Positions 7,737 to 16,660 of a DNA stretch of 37,670 nucleotides are shown piece after piece. The notes under the pieces were generated by a model. That model saw nothing but the letters and a program-made list of their open reading frames with translations, did no database searches and was not told the origin of the DNA. Within the stretch, counting starts at the first letter, position 1. Each line of letters begins with the position of its first letter. The stretch spans positions 1-37,670 of the forward strand of contig WFPA01000267.1 in the NCBI GenBank assembly GCA_015487815.1, written 5' to 3'. The DNA is from Albidovulum sp. (GTDB lineage Bacteria; Pseudomonadota; Alphaproteobacteria; Rhodobacterales; Rhodobacteraceae). The position numbers and the translations under genes were made by a program.

Positions 7737-10700
7737 TCAGGCGCTCTTCTCGGCCTCTTCATCAAGGGTGAGCGGATGGGAGATGTGAGGCAGCATCTCC
7801 TTCGGGCAGATCTGGAGGAAGCGGGTTTTCGCATTCTCCCAATCAAGCAGGATTTCCTCGGCCTTGCGGCTCTTCGTCTCGCGGAAATGCTCCTCGATCA
7901 GCCCCTTGAGCTCGGCTTCCCAATGGGGGTGCCTGACGGGCACCACCACCAGCGTATCCATGTTCATGTAGTCCCGGGCATTGCCGCTCTCGTCGAAGAC
8001 ATAGGCCATGCCACCGGTCATGCCGGCGCCGAAATTGGCACCAATCCGGCCGAGAATCACGGCAACGCCCCCGGTCATGTATTCGCAGCCGTTTGAGCCG
8101 CAGCCCTCGACCACCACCTTCGCCCCCGAATTGCGGACGGCGAAACGCTCCCCGGCCCGGCCGGCGGCAAACAGCTTGCCGGCCGTCGCACCGTAGAGCA
8201 CGGTGTTGCCGATGATGACGTTCTCGTCGGCCTTGAGCGGCGAAATGAGCGGCGGCCGCACCACGATCATGCCGCCCGAGAGCCCCTTGCCGACATAATC
8301 GTTGGCATCGCCCGACACCTCGATCTTGAGGCCGGGCGCGGCGAAGGCACCGAGTGACTGGCCTGCCGAGCCGGTGAGCTTGATCGTCAGGTGATCGGGC
8401 TGGAGATCGTTGTTCATGCCGAAGCGGCGCACGATGTGCGAGGAGACGCGGGCGCCGATCGTGCGCTGGGTGTTGCGCACGGTGTAGCTGAGCTGCATCT
8501 TCTCGCCTTCCGAGAAGAAGGGCTCGGCATCGCGGATGATCTCGGCGTCAAGCGTGTCCGGCACCTCGTTGCGCAGCGCATTGCGACTCCAGGCGAAACG
8601 CTCGGTCCCGTCCACCGTGATGAGCAGCGGGTTGAGGTCGAGATCGTCGAGATGGGCGGCGCCGCGGCTGACCTGGGCCAGGAGGTCGGCCCGCCCGATC
8701 AGCTCGTCGAGCGAGCGCGCCCCGATCGAGGCGAGGATCTCGCGCACTTCCTGGGCATAGAAGGTGATGAGGTTGACCACCTTTTCCGGGCTGCCGGTGA
8801 ACCTGGCCCTGAGCTTCTCGCGCTGGGTGCAGATGCCGACCGGGCAGGTGTTCGACTGGCATTGCCGCACCATGATGCAGCCCATCGCGATCAGCGCCGC
8901 CGTGCCGATACCGAACTCCTCGGCCCCCATCAGCGCCGCCACCACAATGTCGCGGCCGGTCCTGAGGCCGCCATCGGTGCGCAGCGTCACCCGGTCGCGC
9001 AGATTGTTCATCGCCAGCACCTGATGGGCCTCGGTCAGCCCCATCTCCCAGGGCAGGCCGGCGAACTTGACCGAGGTCGCCGGGCTCGCTCCGGTACCGC
9101 CGTTGTGCCCCGAGATCAGGATGACATCGGCCTTGGCCTTGGCCACGCCCGCGGCGATGGTGCCGACGCCCGACTGGGCCACCAGCTTGACGGTGACCTT
9201 GGCGCGCGGGTTGATCTGCTTGAGATCGTAGATCAGCTGCGCCAGATCCTCGATCGAGTAGATGTCGTGATGAGGCGGCGGGCTGATCAGCGTCACCCCG
9301 GGCGTCGAGTGCCTCAGTCGCGCAATCAGCTCGGTGACCTTGATCCCCGGAAGCTGGCCGCCTTCGCCGGGCTTGGCGCCCTGGGCGATCTTGATCTCGA
9401 GCTCCTCGCAATGGTTGAGATACTCGGCCGTCACCCCGAAGCGGCCCGAAGCCACCTGCTTGATCTTGGCCGAGGCATTGTCACCGTTCGGCATCGGCCT
9501 GAAATGGGCCGGGTCTTCGCCGCCCTCGCCCGAATCGGACTTGGCGCCGATGCGGTTCATGGCGATGTTGAGCGTCTTGTGGGCCTCGGGGCTGAGCGCG
9601 CCAAGGCTCATGCCAGGAGTCACGAAGCGCTTGCGGATCGAGGTGATGCTCTCGACCTCCTCGATCGGGATCGGCTTGCCGAGGGGCTTGATCTCGAGCA
9701 GGTCGCGCAGGTGGATCGGCTGGTTCTCCTGCATCATCTGCGAATAGCGCTTCCACAGCGCATAGGCACCGCGATCGCAGGCCGACTGCAGAAGATGCAT
9801 CGCCTGCGCCTCCCAGGCATGGCGCTCCCCGCCCTTGCGCAGCTTGTAGAATCCGCCGATCGGCAGGATGTTGGCCGGGCGCTTCCAGCCCTTGGCGTGA
9901 ATCTCGCGCACCTTCTTCTGGATGCCATGAATGCCGATACCCGAGATCCGCGAGATCATGCCGGGGAAATACTCGTTGACGAGGGCGCGGCTCAGCCCGA
10001 CGGCCTCGAAGTTGAGCCCGCCGCGATAGGAGGCAAGCACCGAGATCCCCATCTTCGACATGATCTTGAGGAGCCCCTGGTTGATCGCCTCGCGATAACG
10101 ATCGACATTCTCCTTGAGTGTGCCTTCAAGGAGCCCGCGTTCGACGCGCTCTGCGATCGTGTCCTGGGCAAGATAGGCGTTCACCGTCGTTGCCCCGCAG
10201 CCGATCAGCACTGCGAAGTAATGCGGGTCCATGCATTCGGCCGAGCGCACGTTGAGCGAGCAGAAGGTGCGCAGCCCCTTGTCCACCAGCCATGAATGAA
10301 TCGCGGAGGTGGCAAGGATCATCGGCACCGGCACCTTGTCCGGCCCCTGATGCTCGTCGGTGAGAATGAGGTGGCCGGCCCCGGAGCGCACCGCTTCCTC
10401 GGCCTCGGCGCGGATGCGGGCCAGCGCCTCGGAAAGGGCGTTCTCGCCGCCATCGGCCGGGAAGGTGCAGTCGATCCACGACACCTGGTCGCCGAACACC
10501 TCCACCATCCTGTCGAACTGGGCGTTGCTGACAAAGGGGCTGTCGAGCACCAGGATCTCGGTCTGGGCCGAGCTCTGATCGAGCACGTTCTTGAGGTTGC
10601 CGAACCGGGTCTTGAGGCTCATCACCCGGTATTCGCGCAAGCTGTCGATCGGCGGGTTGGTCACCTGCGAGAAGTTCTGGCGGAAATAGTGGCTGAGGGG

Positions 10701-12275
10701 GCGGTAGCGGTCGGACAGCACCGCCTGGGGCGTGTCGTCCCCCATCGAGACCACCGGCTCCTTGGCGTCCTCGACCATCGGCGCGAGAATGTTCTCGACC
10801 TCCTCGAGGGTATAGCCGGCGGCGATCTGCCGCTTGCGCAGCTCCTCGCCCTCGAAGAGCCGCTTCTCGCGCTCGACGCGGGTGATCTCGTCGAGATCGA
10901 CGATCTTCTTCACCCATTCGCCGAAGGGCTGGCTGTCGGCCAGCTCGTCCTTGATCTCCTTGTCGTGGAGGAGGACGCCGCGGGCCATGTCCACCCCGAC
11001 CATCTGGCCCGGGCCCAACGCCCCCTTCTCCTTCACCGTCGCCTCGTCGGTCGGCACCATGCCGACCTCGGAGCCCGCAATCAGCAGCCCGTCGCCGGTG
11101 ACGACATAGCGCATGGGCCTCAGCCCGTTGCGGTCGAGCCCGGCCACGACCCAGCGGCCGTCGGTCATGGCCAGCGCCGCCGGCCCGTCCCACGGCTCCA
11201 TCACCGAGTTGCAGTAGGAATACATGTCCTTCCACTTCTGGGGCAGCTCGATCGCCTGCTTCGACCAGGCTTCGGGCACGAGCATGGTCTTGGCCATCGG
11301 CGCGTTGCGACCGGCCCGCACCAGCACCTCGAACACCGCATCGAGCGCCGCCGAATCGGACGAGCCCTTGGGCACGATCGGCTTGATGTCCTCGGCCATC
11401 TCGCCGAAATAGCTCGAGGCCATGCGGATCTCGTGGCTCTTCATCCAGTTGAGATTGCCCTTGAGCGTGTTGATCTCGCCGTTGTGGGCCAGCATGCGGA
11501 AGGGCTGTGCCAGCCACCATTCGGGGAAGGTGTTGGTGGAATAGCGCTGGTGATAGATGGCGAAGGCCGACTCGAAACGCTCGTCCTTGAGATCGGGGTA
11601 GAATTCCGCCACCTGCTCGGCCAGCATCATGCCCTTGTAGATGATCGAGCGGCAGGAGAGCGAACAGACATAGAAACCCTTGATGCCGGCCGCCGCCACC
11701 GCCTTCTCGATCCGCCGGCGGATGATGTAGAGCTCGCGCTCGAAAGCCTCCTCGTCGAGCCCCTTGCCGTCGGAAATCAGGATCTGCTCGATCTCGGGGC
11801 GGGTGGCGTTGGCCTTCTCGCCGAGAACGTCGATGTTCACCGGCACATGGCGCCAGCCATAGATGCGGTGGCCCATGCGCAGCACCTCGCTCTCGACGAT
11901 GATGCGGCATTCCTCCTGGGCGCCGAAATCGGTCCGCGGCAGGAAGATCTGCCCGACGGCCATCAGCCGTTCATGGTCGGGCTCGTGGCCGGTGCGGCGG
12001 ATCTGGTCGTAGAAGAAGGGCACCGGGATCTGGATGTGGATGCCGGCCCCGTCGCCGGTCTTGCCGTCGGCATCGACCGCGCCGCGGTGCCAGACGGCCT
12101 TGAGCGCCTCGATGCCGTTCTCTACGACCTTGCGCGAGGGCTTGCCGTCGATCGACACCACGAGACCGACGCCGCAGGCATCATGCTCGAGCGTCGGGTC
12201 ATACATGCCGCACCGCGCAAGCCGCCTTCTCGTCGCCTCCTGCTTCGCAACCCACTTCTCATCCAGTTTCGTCAT
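7737..12275 (-). CDS. gltB: glutamate synthase (NADPH) large subunit
   Basis: GltB (1512 residues, normal length) takes the amide of glutamine and adds it to 2-oxoglutarate, giving two glutamates, with reducing power from GltD. Its order is: N-terminal type II glutamine amidotransferase, central domain, FMN-binding synthase domain, and C-terminal beta-helix (GXGXG) domain. The predicted catalytic Cys is C34 in HDACGVGLV, so a 33-residue propeptide should be removed. The 3Fe-4S cluster motif CIMVRQCQSNTC gives C1133, C1139 and C1144. The FMN-domain sequence SGHNGGTGASPA is intact. The frame is open upstream, but ATG at 12275 (MTKLDEKW) overlaps the stop of the GFA gene as ATGA, implying translational coupling. 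A terminator follows the stop. Confidence 0.98.
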   Translation of the reverse strand: MTKLDEKWVAKQEATRRRLARCGMYDPTLEHDACGVGLVVSIDGKPSRKVVENGIEALKAVWHRGAVDADGKTGDGAGIHIQIPVPFFYDQIRRTGHEPDHERLMAVGQIFLPRTDFGAQEECRIIVESEVLRMGHRIYGWRHVPVNIDVLGEKANATRPEIEQILISDGKGLDEEAFERELYIIRRRIEKAVAAAGIKGFYVCSLSCRSIIYKGMMLAEQVAEFYPDLKDERFESAFAIYHQRYSTNTFPEWWLAQPFRMLAHNGEINTLKGNLNWMKSHEIRMASSYFGEMAEDIKPIVPKGSSDSAALDAVFEVLVRAGRNAPMAKTMLVPEAWSKQAIELPQKWKDMYSYCNSVMEPWDGPAALAMTDGRWVVAGLDRNGLRPMRYVVTGDGLLIAGSEVGMVPTDEATVKEKGALGPGQMVGVDMARGVLLHDKEIKDELADSQPFGEWVKKIVDLDEITRVEREKRLFEGEELRKRQIAAGYTLEEVENILAPMVEDAKEPVVSMGDDTPQAVLSDRYRPLSHYFRQNFSQVTNPPIDSLREYRVMSLKTRFGNLKNVLDQSSAQTEILVLDSPFVSNAQFDRMVEVFGDQVSWIDCTFPADGGENALSEALARIRAEAEEAVRSGAGHLILTDEHQGPDKVPVPMILATSAIHSWLVDKGLRTFCSLNVRSAECMDPHYFAVLIGCGATTVNAYLAQDTIAERVERGLLEGTLKENVDRYREAINQGLLKIMSKMGISVLASYRGGLNFEAVGLSRALVNEYFPGMISRISGIGIHGIQKKVREIHAKGWKRPANILPIGGFYKLRKGGERHAWEAQAMHLLQSACDRGAYALWKRYSQMMQENQPIHLRDLLEIKPLGKPIPIEEVESITSIRKRFVTPGMSLGALSPEAHKTLNIAMNRIGAKSDSGEGGEDPAHFRPMPNGDNASAKIKQVASGRFGVTAEYLNHCEELEIKIAQGAKPGEGGQLPGIKVTELIARLRHSTPGVTLISPPPHHDIYSIEDLAQLIYDLKQINPRAKVTVKLVAQSGVGTIAAGVAKAKADVILISGHNGGTGASPATSVKFAGLPWEMGLTEAHQVLAMNNLRDRVTLRTDGGLRTGRDIVVAALMGAEEFGIGTAALIAMGCIMVRQCQSNTCPVGICTQREKLRARFTGSPEKVVNLITFYAQEVREILASIGARSLDELIGRADLLAQVSRGAAHLDDLDLNPLLITVDGTERFAWSRNALRNEVPDTLDAEIIRDAEPFFSEGEKMQLSYTVRNTQRTIGARVSSHIVRRFGMNNDLQPDHLTIKLTGSAGQSLGAFAAPGLKIEVSGDANDYVGKGLSGGMIVVRPPLISPLKADENVIIGNTVLYGATAGKLFAAGRAGERFAVRNSGAKVVVEGCGSNGCEYMTGGVAVILGRIGANFGAGMTGGMAYVFDESGNARDYMNMDTLVVVPVRHPHWEAELKGLIEEHFRETKSRKAEEILLDWENAKTRFLQICPKEMLPHISHPLTLDEEAEKSA

Positions 12276-12739
12276 TCCTTCGTCCTCGCTTCGCCGGCCT
12301 CGCCGATGCGGCCGAATTTCTCGATGCATTCGGCACGGGTCAGGCATTTGTGGCCCTCGCCGACATAGGCATAACTGTCGGGTTTCATGTCGATGTAGAT
12401 CTCGTTGTCGAGACGAAAGCCGTCCGGGTCGTCGAACAGCCCGATCGGAATCTCGGTTGCTCCGAACCACTCGTTCCGTTCGGTGACACGGTAATAGAGT
12501 CCGGTTCCGCATTTGCGGCACCAGGCCCGCTCGGCCCATTCCGAGCTCTGGAGCGTTGCGATGTGCTCACGGCCATGCCAGATCACGTTCCCGGCAGGGA
12601 CGCTCACACCCAGAAGCGCCGAGCCGGTCCAGCGGCGGCACATCTCGCAATGACAGATGCCGTAGACTTCCGGCACATCGCTCGCGACGAAGCGCACCGC
12701 GCCGCACATGCAGCCACCCTGTCGTTCCCGTTCTGCCAT
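12272..12739 (-). CDS. GFA (CENP-V/glutathione-dependent formaldehyde-activating-like) zinc-binding protein
   Basis: A 155-residue single-domain protein of the Gfa-like family. The zinc cysteines are all present: GGCMCGAVRF near residue 9, CHCEMCRRWTGS near residue 29, and WCRKCGTGLYYR near residue 74. Gfa of Paracoccus was proposed to catalyse formaldehyde-glutathione adduct formation, but most family members have unknown substrates, so no reaction is assigned. The gene sits between gltD and gltB on the same strand, 71 bases after gltD, with its TGA overlapping the gltB ATG. It is therefore expected to be made together with glutamate synthase. GGGAGAG upstream of the ATG is an acceptable ribosome-binding site. 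Confidence 0.88.
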   Translation of the reverse strand: MAERERQGGCMCGAVRFVASDVPEVYGICHCEMCRRWTGSALLGVSVPAGNVIWHGREHIATLQSSEWAERAWCRKCGTGLYYRVTERNEWFGATEIPIGLFDDPDGFRLDNEIYIDMKPDSYAYVGEGHKCLTRAECIEKFGRIGEAGEARTKE

Positions 12740-12810
12740 TCATCGTCTCTCCCAACCGGAGCCGCGCCCGCCGGCAGCCCGTCGTTACCGACCGACCGGC
12801 CGCGGCGCGT

Positions 12811-14250
12811 TCACTCGGCGGCCATGCGGGCCTTCTCTTCCATCCAGGCGCAGATCGCATCGGCCGCCTCGCGCCCGTCGCGGATCGCCCAGACGACGAG
12901 CGAGGCGCCGCGGACGATGTCCCCGGCAGCGAACACGCCCGGCATCGAGGTGGCATGGCTCCTGAAATCGGCCTTAATCGTTCCCCATCGGGTGGTTTCG
13001 AGCTCGTCCGACACGCCCCAGCTCTCGGCCAGCGGTTCCGGCTCGAAGCCGAGCGCCATCACCACGAGATCGGCCTCTTCGGTATATTCGGAACCCGGAA
13101 TCTCCTCGGGCCGGCGCCGGCCGTCGGCATCGGGCAGGCCGAGGCGCATCCGCACCACCCGCACCCCGTGCACCCGGTTGTCGCCGAGGAACGCCCTGGG
13201 CGCCGTCAGCCAGACGAATTCGACCCCTTCCTCCTCGGCATTCTGCACCTCGCGGCGCGAGCCTGGCATGTTTTCGCGGTCGCGCCGGTAAAGGCACCTG
13301 ACCGAAGTCGCGCCCTGGCGGATGGCGGTGCGCACGCAGTCCATCGCCGTGTCGCCACCGCCGATCACCACCACGCGCTTGCCCTTGGCGTTGAGCGTGC
13401 CATCCTCGTATTCGGGCACGCTGTCGCCCAGATCGACCCGGTTCTGGGCGGTGAGATAGTCGAGCGCCTTGACCACGCCCCTGAGCCCCACGCCGGGCAC
13501 CTTGAGCGTGCGGGCCTTGTAGACCCCGGTGGCGATGAGAAGCGCGTCATGCCGTCGGCGCAGCTCGGCGAAACTCACATCCCTTCCGACCTCGCAGGAA
13601 AGCTCGAAGCGCACACCACCCTTCTCGAGCTGGTCGAGTCGCCGGGCAACCACGTTCTTTTCGAGCTTGAAGCCCGGAATGCCGTACATCATGAGGCCGC
13701 CAGCCCGGTCGTTGCGGTCATAGACGGTGACGGCAAACCCCATGCGGCGCAACCGGTCGGCCGCCGCCAGCCCGCCCGGACCCGCGCCGATGATGCCGAC
13801 CGACTGGCCGCGCTCGGCCATCGGCTCGATCGGCTTCACCCAGCCCCGCTCCCAGGCGGTGTCGGTGATGTAACGCTCGACGGCGCCGATGGTGACGGTG
13901 CCGTGACCGGCCTGCTCGATGACGCAATTGCCTTCGCACAACCGGTCCTGCGGGCAGATGCGGCCGCAGATCTCGGGGAAGGTGTTGGTTTCCTGACTGA
14001 TGAGATAGGCCTCCTCGAGCCGCTTCTCGGCGGTCATCAGCAGCCAGTCGGGAATGTTGTTGTGCAGCGGGCAGTGGCTCTGGCAATAGGGCACGCCGCA
14101 TTGGGAACAGCGCGAAGCCTGGGTGCGGGCCTCTTTGTCGCTGAAATCGGCGTAGATCTCGCGGAAATCCGCCCGCCGCTCCTCGGGGGGGCGCTTGGTG
14201 GGCATCTGCATCGGGATGTCCACGAATTTGAGCATGGGCTGCTTCGCCAT
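12811..14250 (-). CDS. gltD: glutamate synthase (NADPH) small subunit
   Basis: GltD (479 residues) oxidises NADPH through FAD and passes electrons through 4Fe-4S clusters to GltB. Two N-terminal cysteine clusters are present: C48, C51, C56, C60 (CSQCGVPYCQSHC) and C95, C99, C105, C109 (CGRICPQDRLCEGNC). An FAD-binding GAGPGG (155-160), an NADPH-binding VVVIGGGDTAMDC and a C-terminal FAD motif (GVFAAGDIVRGASLVVWAI) follow. The frame is open to 14367, but MAKQPMLKFVDIP at 14250 is the conserved N-terminus. It is the first gene of the gltD-GFA-gltB unit, the reverse of the common gltB-gltD order. It is divergent from uppP, with the inverted repeat at 14356-14471 between them. Confidence 0.97.
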   Translation of the reverse strand: MAKQPMLKFVDIPMQMPTKRPPEERRADFREIYADFSDKEARTQASRCSQCGVPYCQSHCPLHNNIPDWLLMTAEKRLEEAYLISQETNTFPEICGRICPQDRLCEGNCVIEQAGHGTVTIGAVERYITDTAWERGWVKPIEPMAERGQSVGIIGAGPGGLAAADRLRRMGFAVTVYDRNDRAGGLMMYGIPGFKLEKNVVARRLDQLEKGGVRFELSCEVGRDVSFAELRRRHDALLIATGVYKARTLKVPGVGLRGVVKALDYLTAQNRVDLGDSVPEYEDGTLNAKGKRVVVIGGGDTAMDCVRTAIRQGATSVRCLYRRDRENMPGSRREVQNAEEEGVEFVWLTAPRAFLGDNRVHGVRVVRMRLGLPDADGRRRPEEIPGSEYTEEADLVVMALGFEPEPLAESWGVSDELETTRWGTIKADFRSHATSMPGVFAAGDIVRGASLVVWAIRDGREAADAICAWMEEKARMAAE

Positions 14251-14355
14251 CTTCCGCACTCCGCTGGCTGTTCCTGGTCGCAACCGGACATTCGGCCCCA
14301 TCCCCGCAGACAGGGCAGGCCGGGCGAGCACTATTACGAAGTTGGTAGGGATTTT

Positions 14356-14471
14356 GCAAGATGACATGGAAATGGTGCTGACCTATTAGCGGGACTTATA
14401 CACGGACAACCGCCACAACGACCTGGATTCCGAAAAAACAGGTCAGCACGGTTTCCGATGTTTCATCTTGC
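14356..14471. repeat. imperfect long inverted repeat between gltD and uppP
   Basis: The left arm 14356-14387 and the right arm 14437-14471 are near reverse complements. The inner ends share a perfect 10-mer (gtgctgacct with aggtcagcac), followed outward by TTTCC, then ATG, then TCATCTTGC, with small gaps. The arms are 32 and 35 bases with a 49-base centre. Each divergent gene would therefore have nearly the same sequence upstream, in the same orientation relative to itself. This could be a duplicated regulator site or a small palindromic element. No flanking target duplication is visible. Confidence 0.7.
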
Positions 14472-14523
14472 GTCACGCCGCCATGAGGTGCATCGCGGGG
14501 AAAGATCCGCAGAGGAACATGTC

Positions 14524-15327
14524 ATGCCGTTGTACCACCTCCTGATACTCGCCCTCATCCAGGGGCTGACCGAGTTCCTGCCGGTTTCCTCCTCGGCGCA
14601 CCTCATTCTCTTCCCCGCCCTCACCGGCACGGCCGATCAGGGGCTGGCGGTGGATGTCGCCGTCCATGTCGGCACGCTCGGAGCGGTGATCCTCTACTTC
14701 TTCCGTGACGTCGCCAGCGCCTTCCGCGGCTTTTTCGCCGTGATCCGCGGCCGGTTTCGGGGCGACGATTCGCGGCTCTTTCTCCTGCTCGTCGTGGCGA
14801 CGGTGCCGGTGGTGGTCCTCGGCCTCGTCTTCAAGCTGACAGGTCTCGAGGAGATGCTGCGAAGCGTCGCGGTGATCGGCTGGGCGATGATCGTCTTCGG
14901 CATCTTCCTCTGGTGGGTCGATCGCCGCTGCCCGGAGCGGCACCGCGCCGAAGGCTGGAGGCTGCGCGATGCGGTGGTGATGGGGCTGTGGCAGGCGGTC
15001 GCCCTCATCCCCGGCACCTCACGCTCGGGCATCACCATCACCGCCGGGCGGATGCTGGGCTATGCCCGCGAAGACGCAGCGCGCCTCGCCATGCTGATGT
15101 CGATCCCGACCATCCTTGCCTCGGGTACGCTGCTCGGGCTCGACGTCATCCGCTCCGACGACCCGCTCCTCTGGCGCGAAACCGCCATCGCCGCCGCGCT
15201 GGCCTTCGTTGCGGGCTTCCTGGCGCTGTCGCTGATGATGCGGCTTCTGCGCACCGTCAGCTTCACGCCCTACATCCTCTACCGTCTCGCGCTCGGGGCG
15301 GCGCTGCTCTGGATCGCCTATGGCTGA
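14524..15327 (+). CDS. uppP: undecaprenyl-diphosphate phosphatase
   Basis: UppP (BacA family, 267 residues) removes a phosphate from undecaprenyl pyrophosphate in the inner membrane, regenerating the lipid carrier for peptidoglycan and surface glycans. It is a polytopic protein with both signature regions: EFLPVSSSAH (E17-H26) near the N-terminus and PGTSRSGITITAGRMLGY in the second half. The frame opens earlier (14458), but MPLYHLLILALIQGLTEF at 14524 is the family N-terminus, and AGAGGA precedes it. Convergent with the NDUFA9-like gene with a 20-base gap. Confidence 0.97.
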   Translation: MPLYHLLILALIQGLTEFLPVSSSAHLILFPALTGTADQGLAVDVAVHVGTLGAVILYFFRDVASAFRGFFAVIRGRFRGDDSRLFLLLVVATVPVVVLGLVFKLTGLEEMLRSVAVIGWAMIVFGIFLWWVDRRCPERHRAEGWRLRDAVVMGLWQAVALIPGTSRSGITITAGRMLGYAREDAARLAMLMSIPTILASGTLLGLDVIRSDDPLLWRETAIAAALAFVAGFLALSLMMRLLRTVSFTPYILYRLALGAALLWIAYG

Positions 15328-15347
15328 ATCACCGGGCGGAAGCCCCG

Positions 15348-16325
15348 TCACCTGAGCCGGGCAAGGCCTTCGCGAATGGTGGTGTATTGCCCCTCCGGCC
15401 GCCAGACCCAGAGATAGGTGTCGAGGATGGCATCCATGGCCACCGGGTCGATTCCGAGATCGGCCAGCCCCGGCAATGCGCCGCTCACCACGTTGTCATG
15501 CCTGAGCAGCTTCACCTGATCGCGGGTCAGGATGCGGTTGACCCAGAGCCCGCCGCTGACGAACTGTGCCCCGTCGAGCACCGCGGCCATCACATTGGCT
15601 GCCCAGAAGGGCACGTTCACGATCAACCGGCGGCGGCGGACGACCGCGAGCATCCGCTCCATCAGCTGACGGAACGTCTCGACATCGGGGCCGCCGAGCT
15701 CGAACACGCCCGCCGCCCCGGTCTCGACAGCCTGCACCGCCGCGCGCGCGACATCATCGACATAGACAGGCTGGAAGCGCGTCTTCGCCCCGACCACGGG
15801 CAGCACGAGGGTGAAGCGGGACATGTCGGCAAAGCGGTTGAAGAAATCGTCCTCGGGGCCGAACATGACCGAGGGCCGCAGGATCGTGGCGTCGGGAAAG
15901 GCACGCAGCACCGCCGCCTCGCCCTCGGCCTTGCTGCGGGCATAGCGGCTCTCGGAGCCGGGATCGGCACCGAGCGCCGAGAGGTGCACCAGCCGCGACA
16001 CCCCGCTTTCGGCGGCCAGACGGGCAATGCGCTCCGCTCCCTCGACATGAATCGCCTCGAAGGTCCGGCCCCGGGTCTCGTGCATGATGCCGACGCAGTT
16101 GATGACCGCATCGGCTCCGACCATCGCCGCCGCCACGGACGCGTCGTCGCGAATGTCCGCGAAGACCGGTTCGACCTGCCCGAGAATGCCGTAGGTGCGC
16201 ACGAAAAGCGCATGATTCGGAAAGCGCACCGCCACGCGCACGCGCCAGCCCTCCCGGGCCAACCGCTGACAAATGTAGCGCCCGGCGAAACCCGAGCCCC
16301 CGAAAACCGTCGCGATCCTGCGCAT
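15348..16325 (-). CDS. complex I NDUFA9-like SDR (NAD(P)-binding) protein
   Basis: A 325-residue atypical short-chain dehydrogenase. The nucleotide-binding motif is GGSGFAGRY (9-17), followed by D-based contacts (FADIRDD), INCVGIMHE, the active-site-like region SALGADPGSESRYARSK with YxxxK, and ILRPSVMFGPEDDFFNRFA. This sequence pattern matches the NDUFA9 group, an accessory subunit of respiratory complex I in mitochondria and some alphaproteobacteria that binds NADPH structurally. Free-standing homologues exist, so association with complex I is likely but not shown. The start at 16325 has GGGAGGGG before it. It is alone on the minus strand between uppP and tRNA-Leu. Confidence 0.85.
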   Translation of the reverse strand: MRRIATVFGGSGFAGRYICQRLAREGWRVRVAVRFPNHALFVRTYGILGQVEPVFADIRDDASVAAAMVGADAVINCVGIMHETRGRTFEAIHVEGAERIARLAAESGVSRLVHLSALGADPGSESRYARSKAEGEAAVLRAFPDATILRPSVMFGPEDDFFNRFADMSRFTLVLPVVGAKTRFQPVYVDDVARAAVQAVETGAAGVFELGGPDVETFRQLMERMLAVVRRRRLIVNVPFWAANVMAAVLDGAQFVSGGLWVNRILTRDQVKLLRHDNVVSGALPGLADLGIDPVAMDAILDTYLWVWRPEGQYTTIREGLARLR

Positions 16326-16481
16326 CTGCCCCTCCCTTGCCAGTGACAGGCCCCGGCCGGGCGCTGCCGCCTCTCCCCGTAGCGCATACTATCGTGCACC
16401 GGGCATGACAAGCGCGCCGCTTGCCACGAGATCATCCTCCGTCCGGCACCCGGACCCTCGGCGAAAAATCCCCCTGCCCCG

Positions 16482-16508
16482 TTGACACCTTCCGGGGGCA
16501 ACTATAAA
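16482..16508 (+). promoter_or_regulatory. promoter of tRNA-Leu
   Basis: A perfect TTGACA (16482-16487) and TATAAA (16503-16508) are separated by 15 bases, slightly short. The start would fall near 16515, about 15 bases before the mature tRNA 5' end. Position and near-consensus boxes make this convincing. Confidence 0.72.
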
Positions 16509-16529
16509 TCCCCATCAGCCAACACCAAA

Positions 16530-16616
16530 GCCCAGGTGGCGGAACTGGTAGACGCGCTAGCTTCAGGTGCTAGTGCCCTTACGGGCGTGGAGGTTCGAGT
16601 CCTCTCCTGGGCACCA
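16530..16616 (+). tRNA. tRNA-Leu (anticodon CAG)
   Basis: An 87-nt class II tRNA with encoded CCA. The acceptor stem GCCCAGG pairs with CCTGGGC; discriminator A16613 is followed by CCA. The anticodon loop TTCAGGT gives CAG, reading CUG, the dominant leucine codon in this GC-rich genome. The long variable arm (TGCCCTTACGGGCG) and the T-loop GGTTCGAGTCC are intact. It is very similar to E. coli tRNA-Leu(CAG). Confidence 0.98.
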
Positions 16617-16660
16617 ATTTCCCCGCTACCCTCCGGGCGACGAGGGTGAGGAGGGAAGAC

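Noticed and set aside
8391-12368. Two large plus-strand open frames (634 and 690 codons) across gltB
   Set aside because: Exactly antisense to GltB, with Leu/His/Arg/Ala-rich translations lacking motifs.
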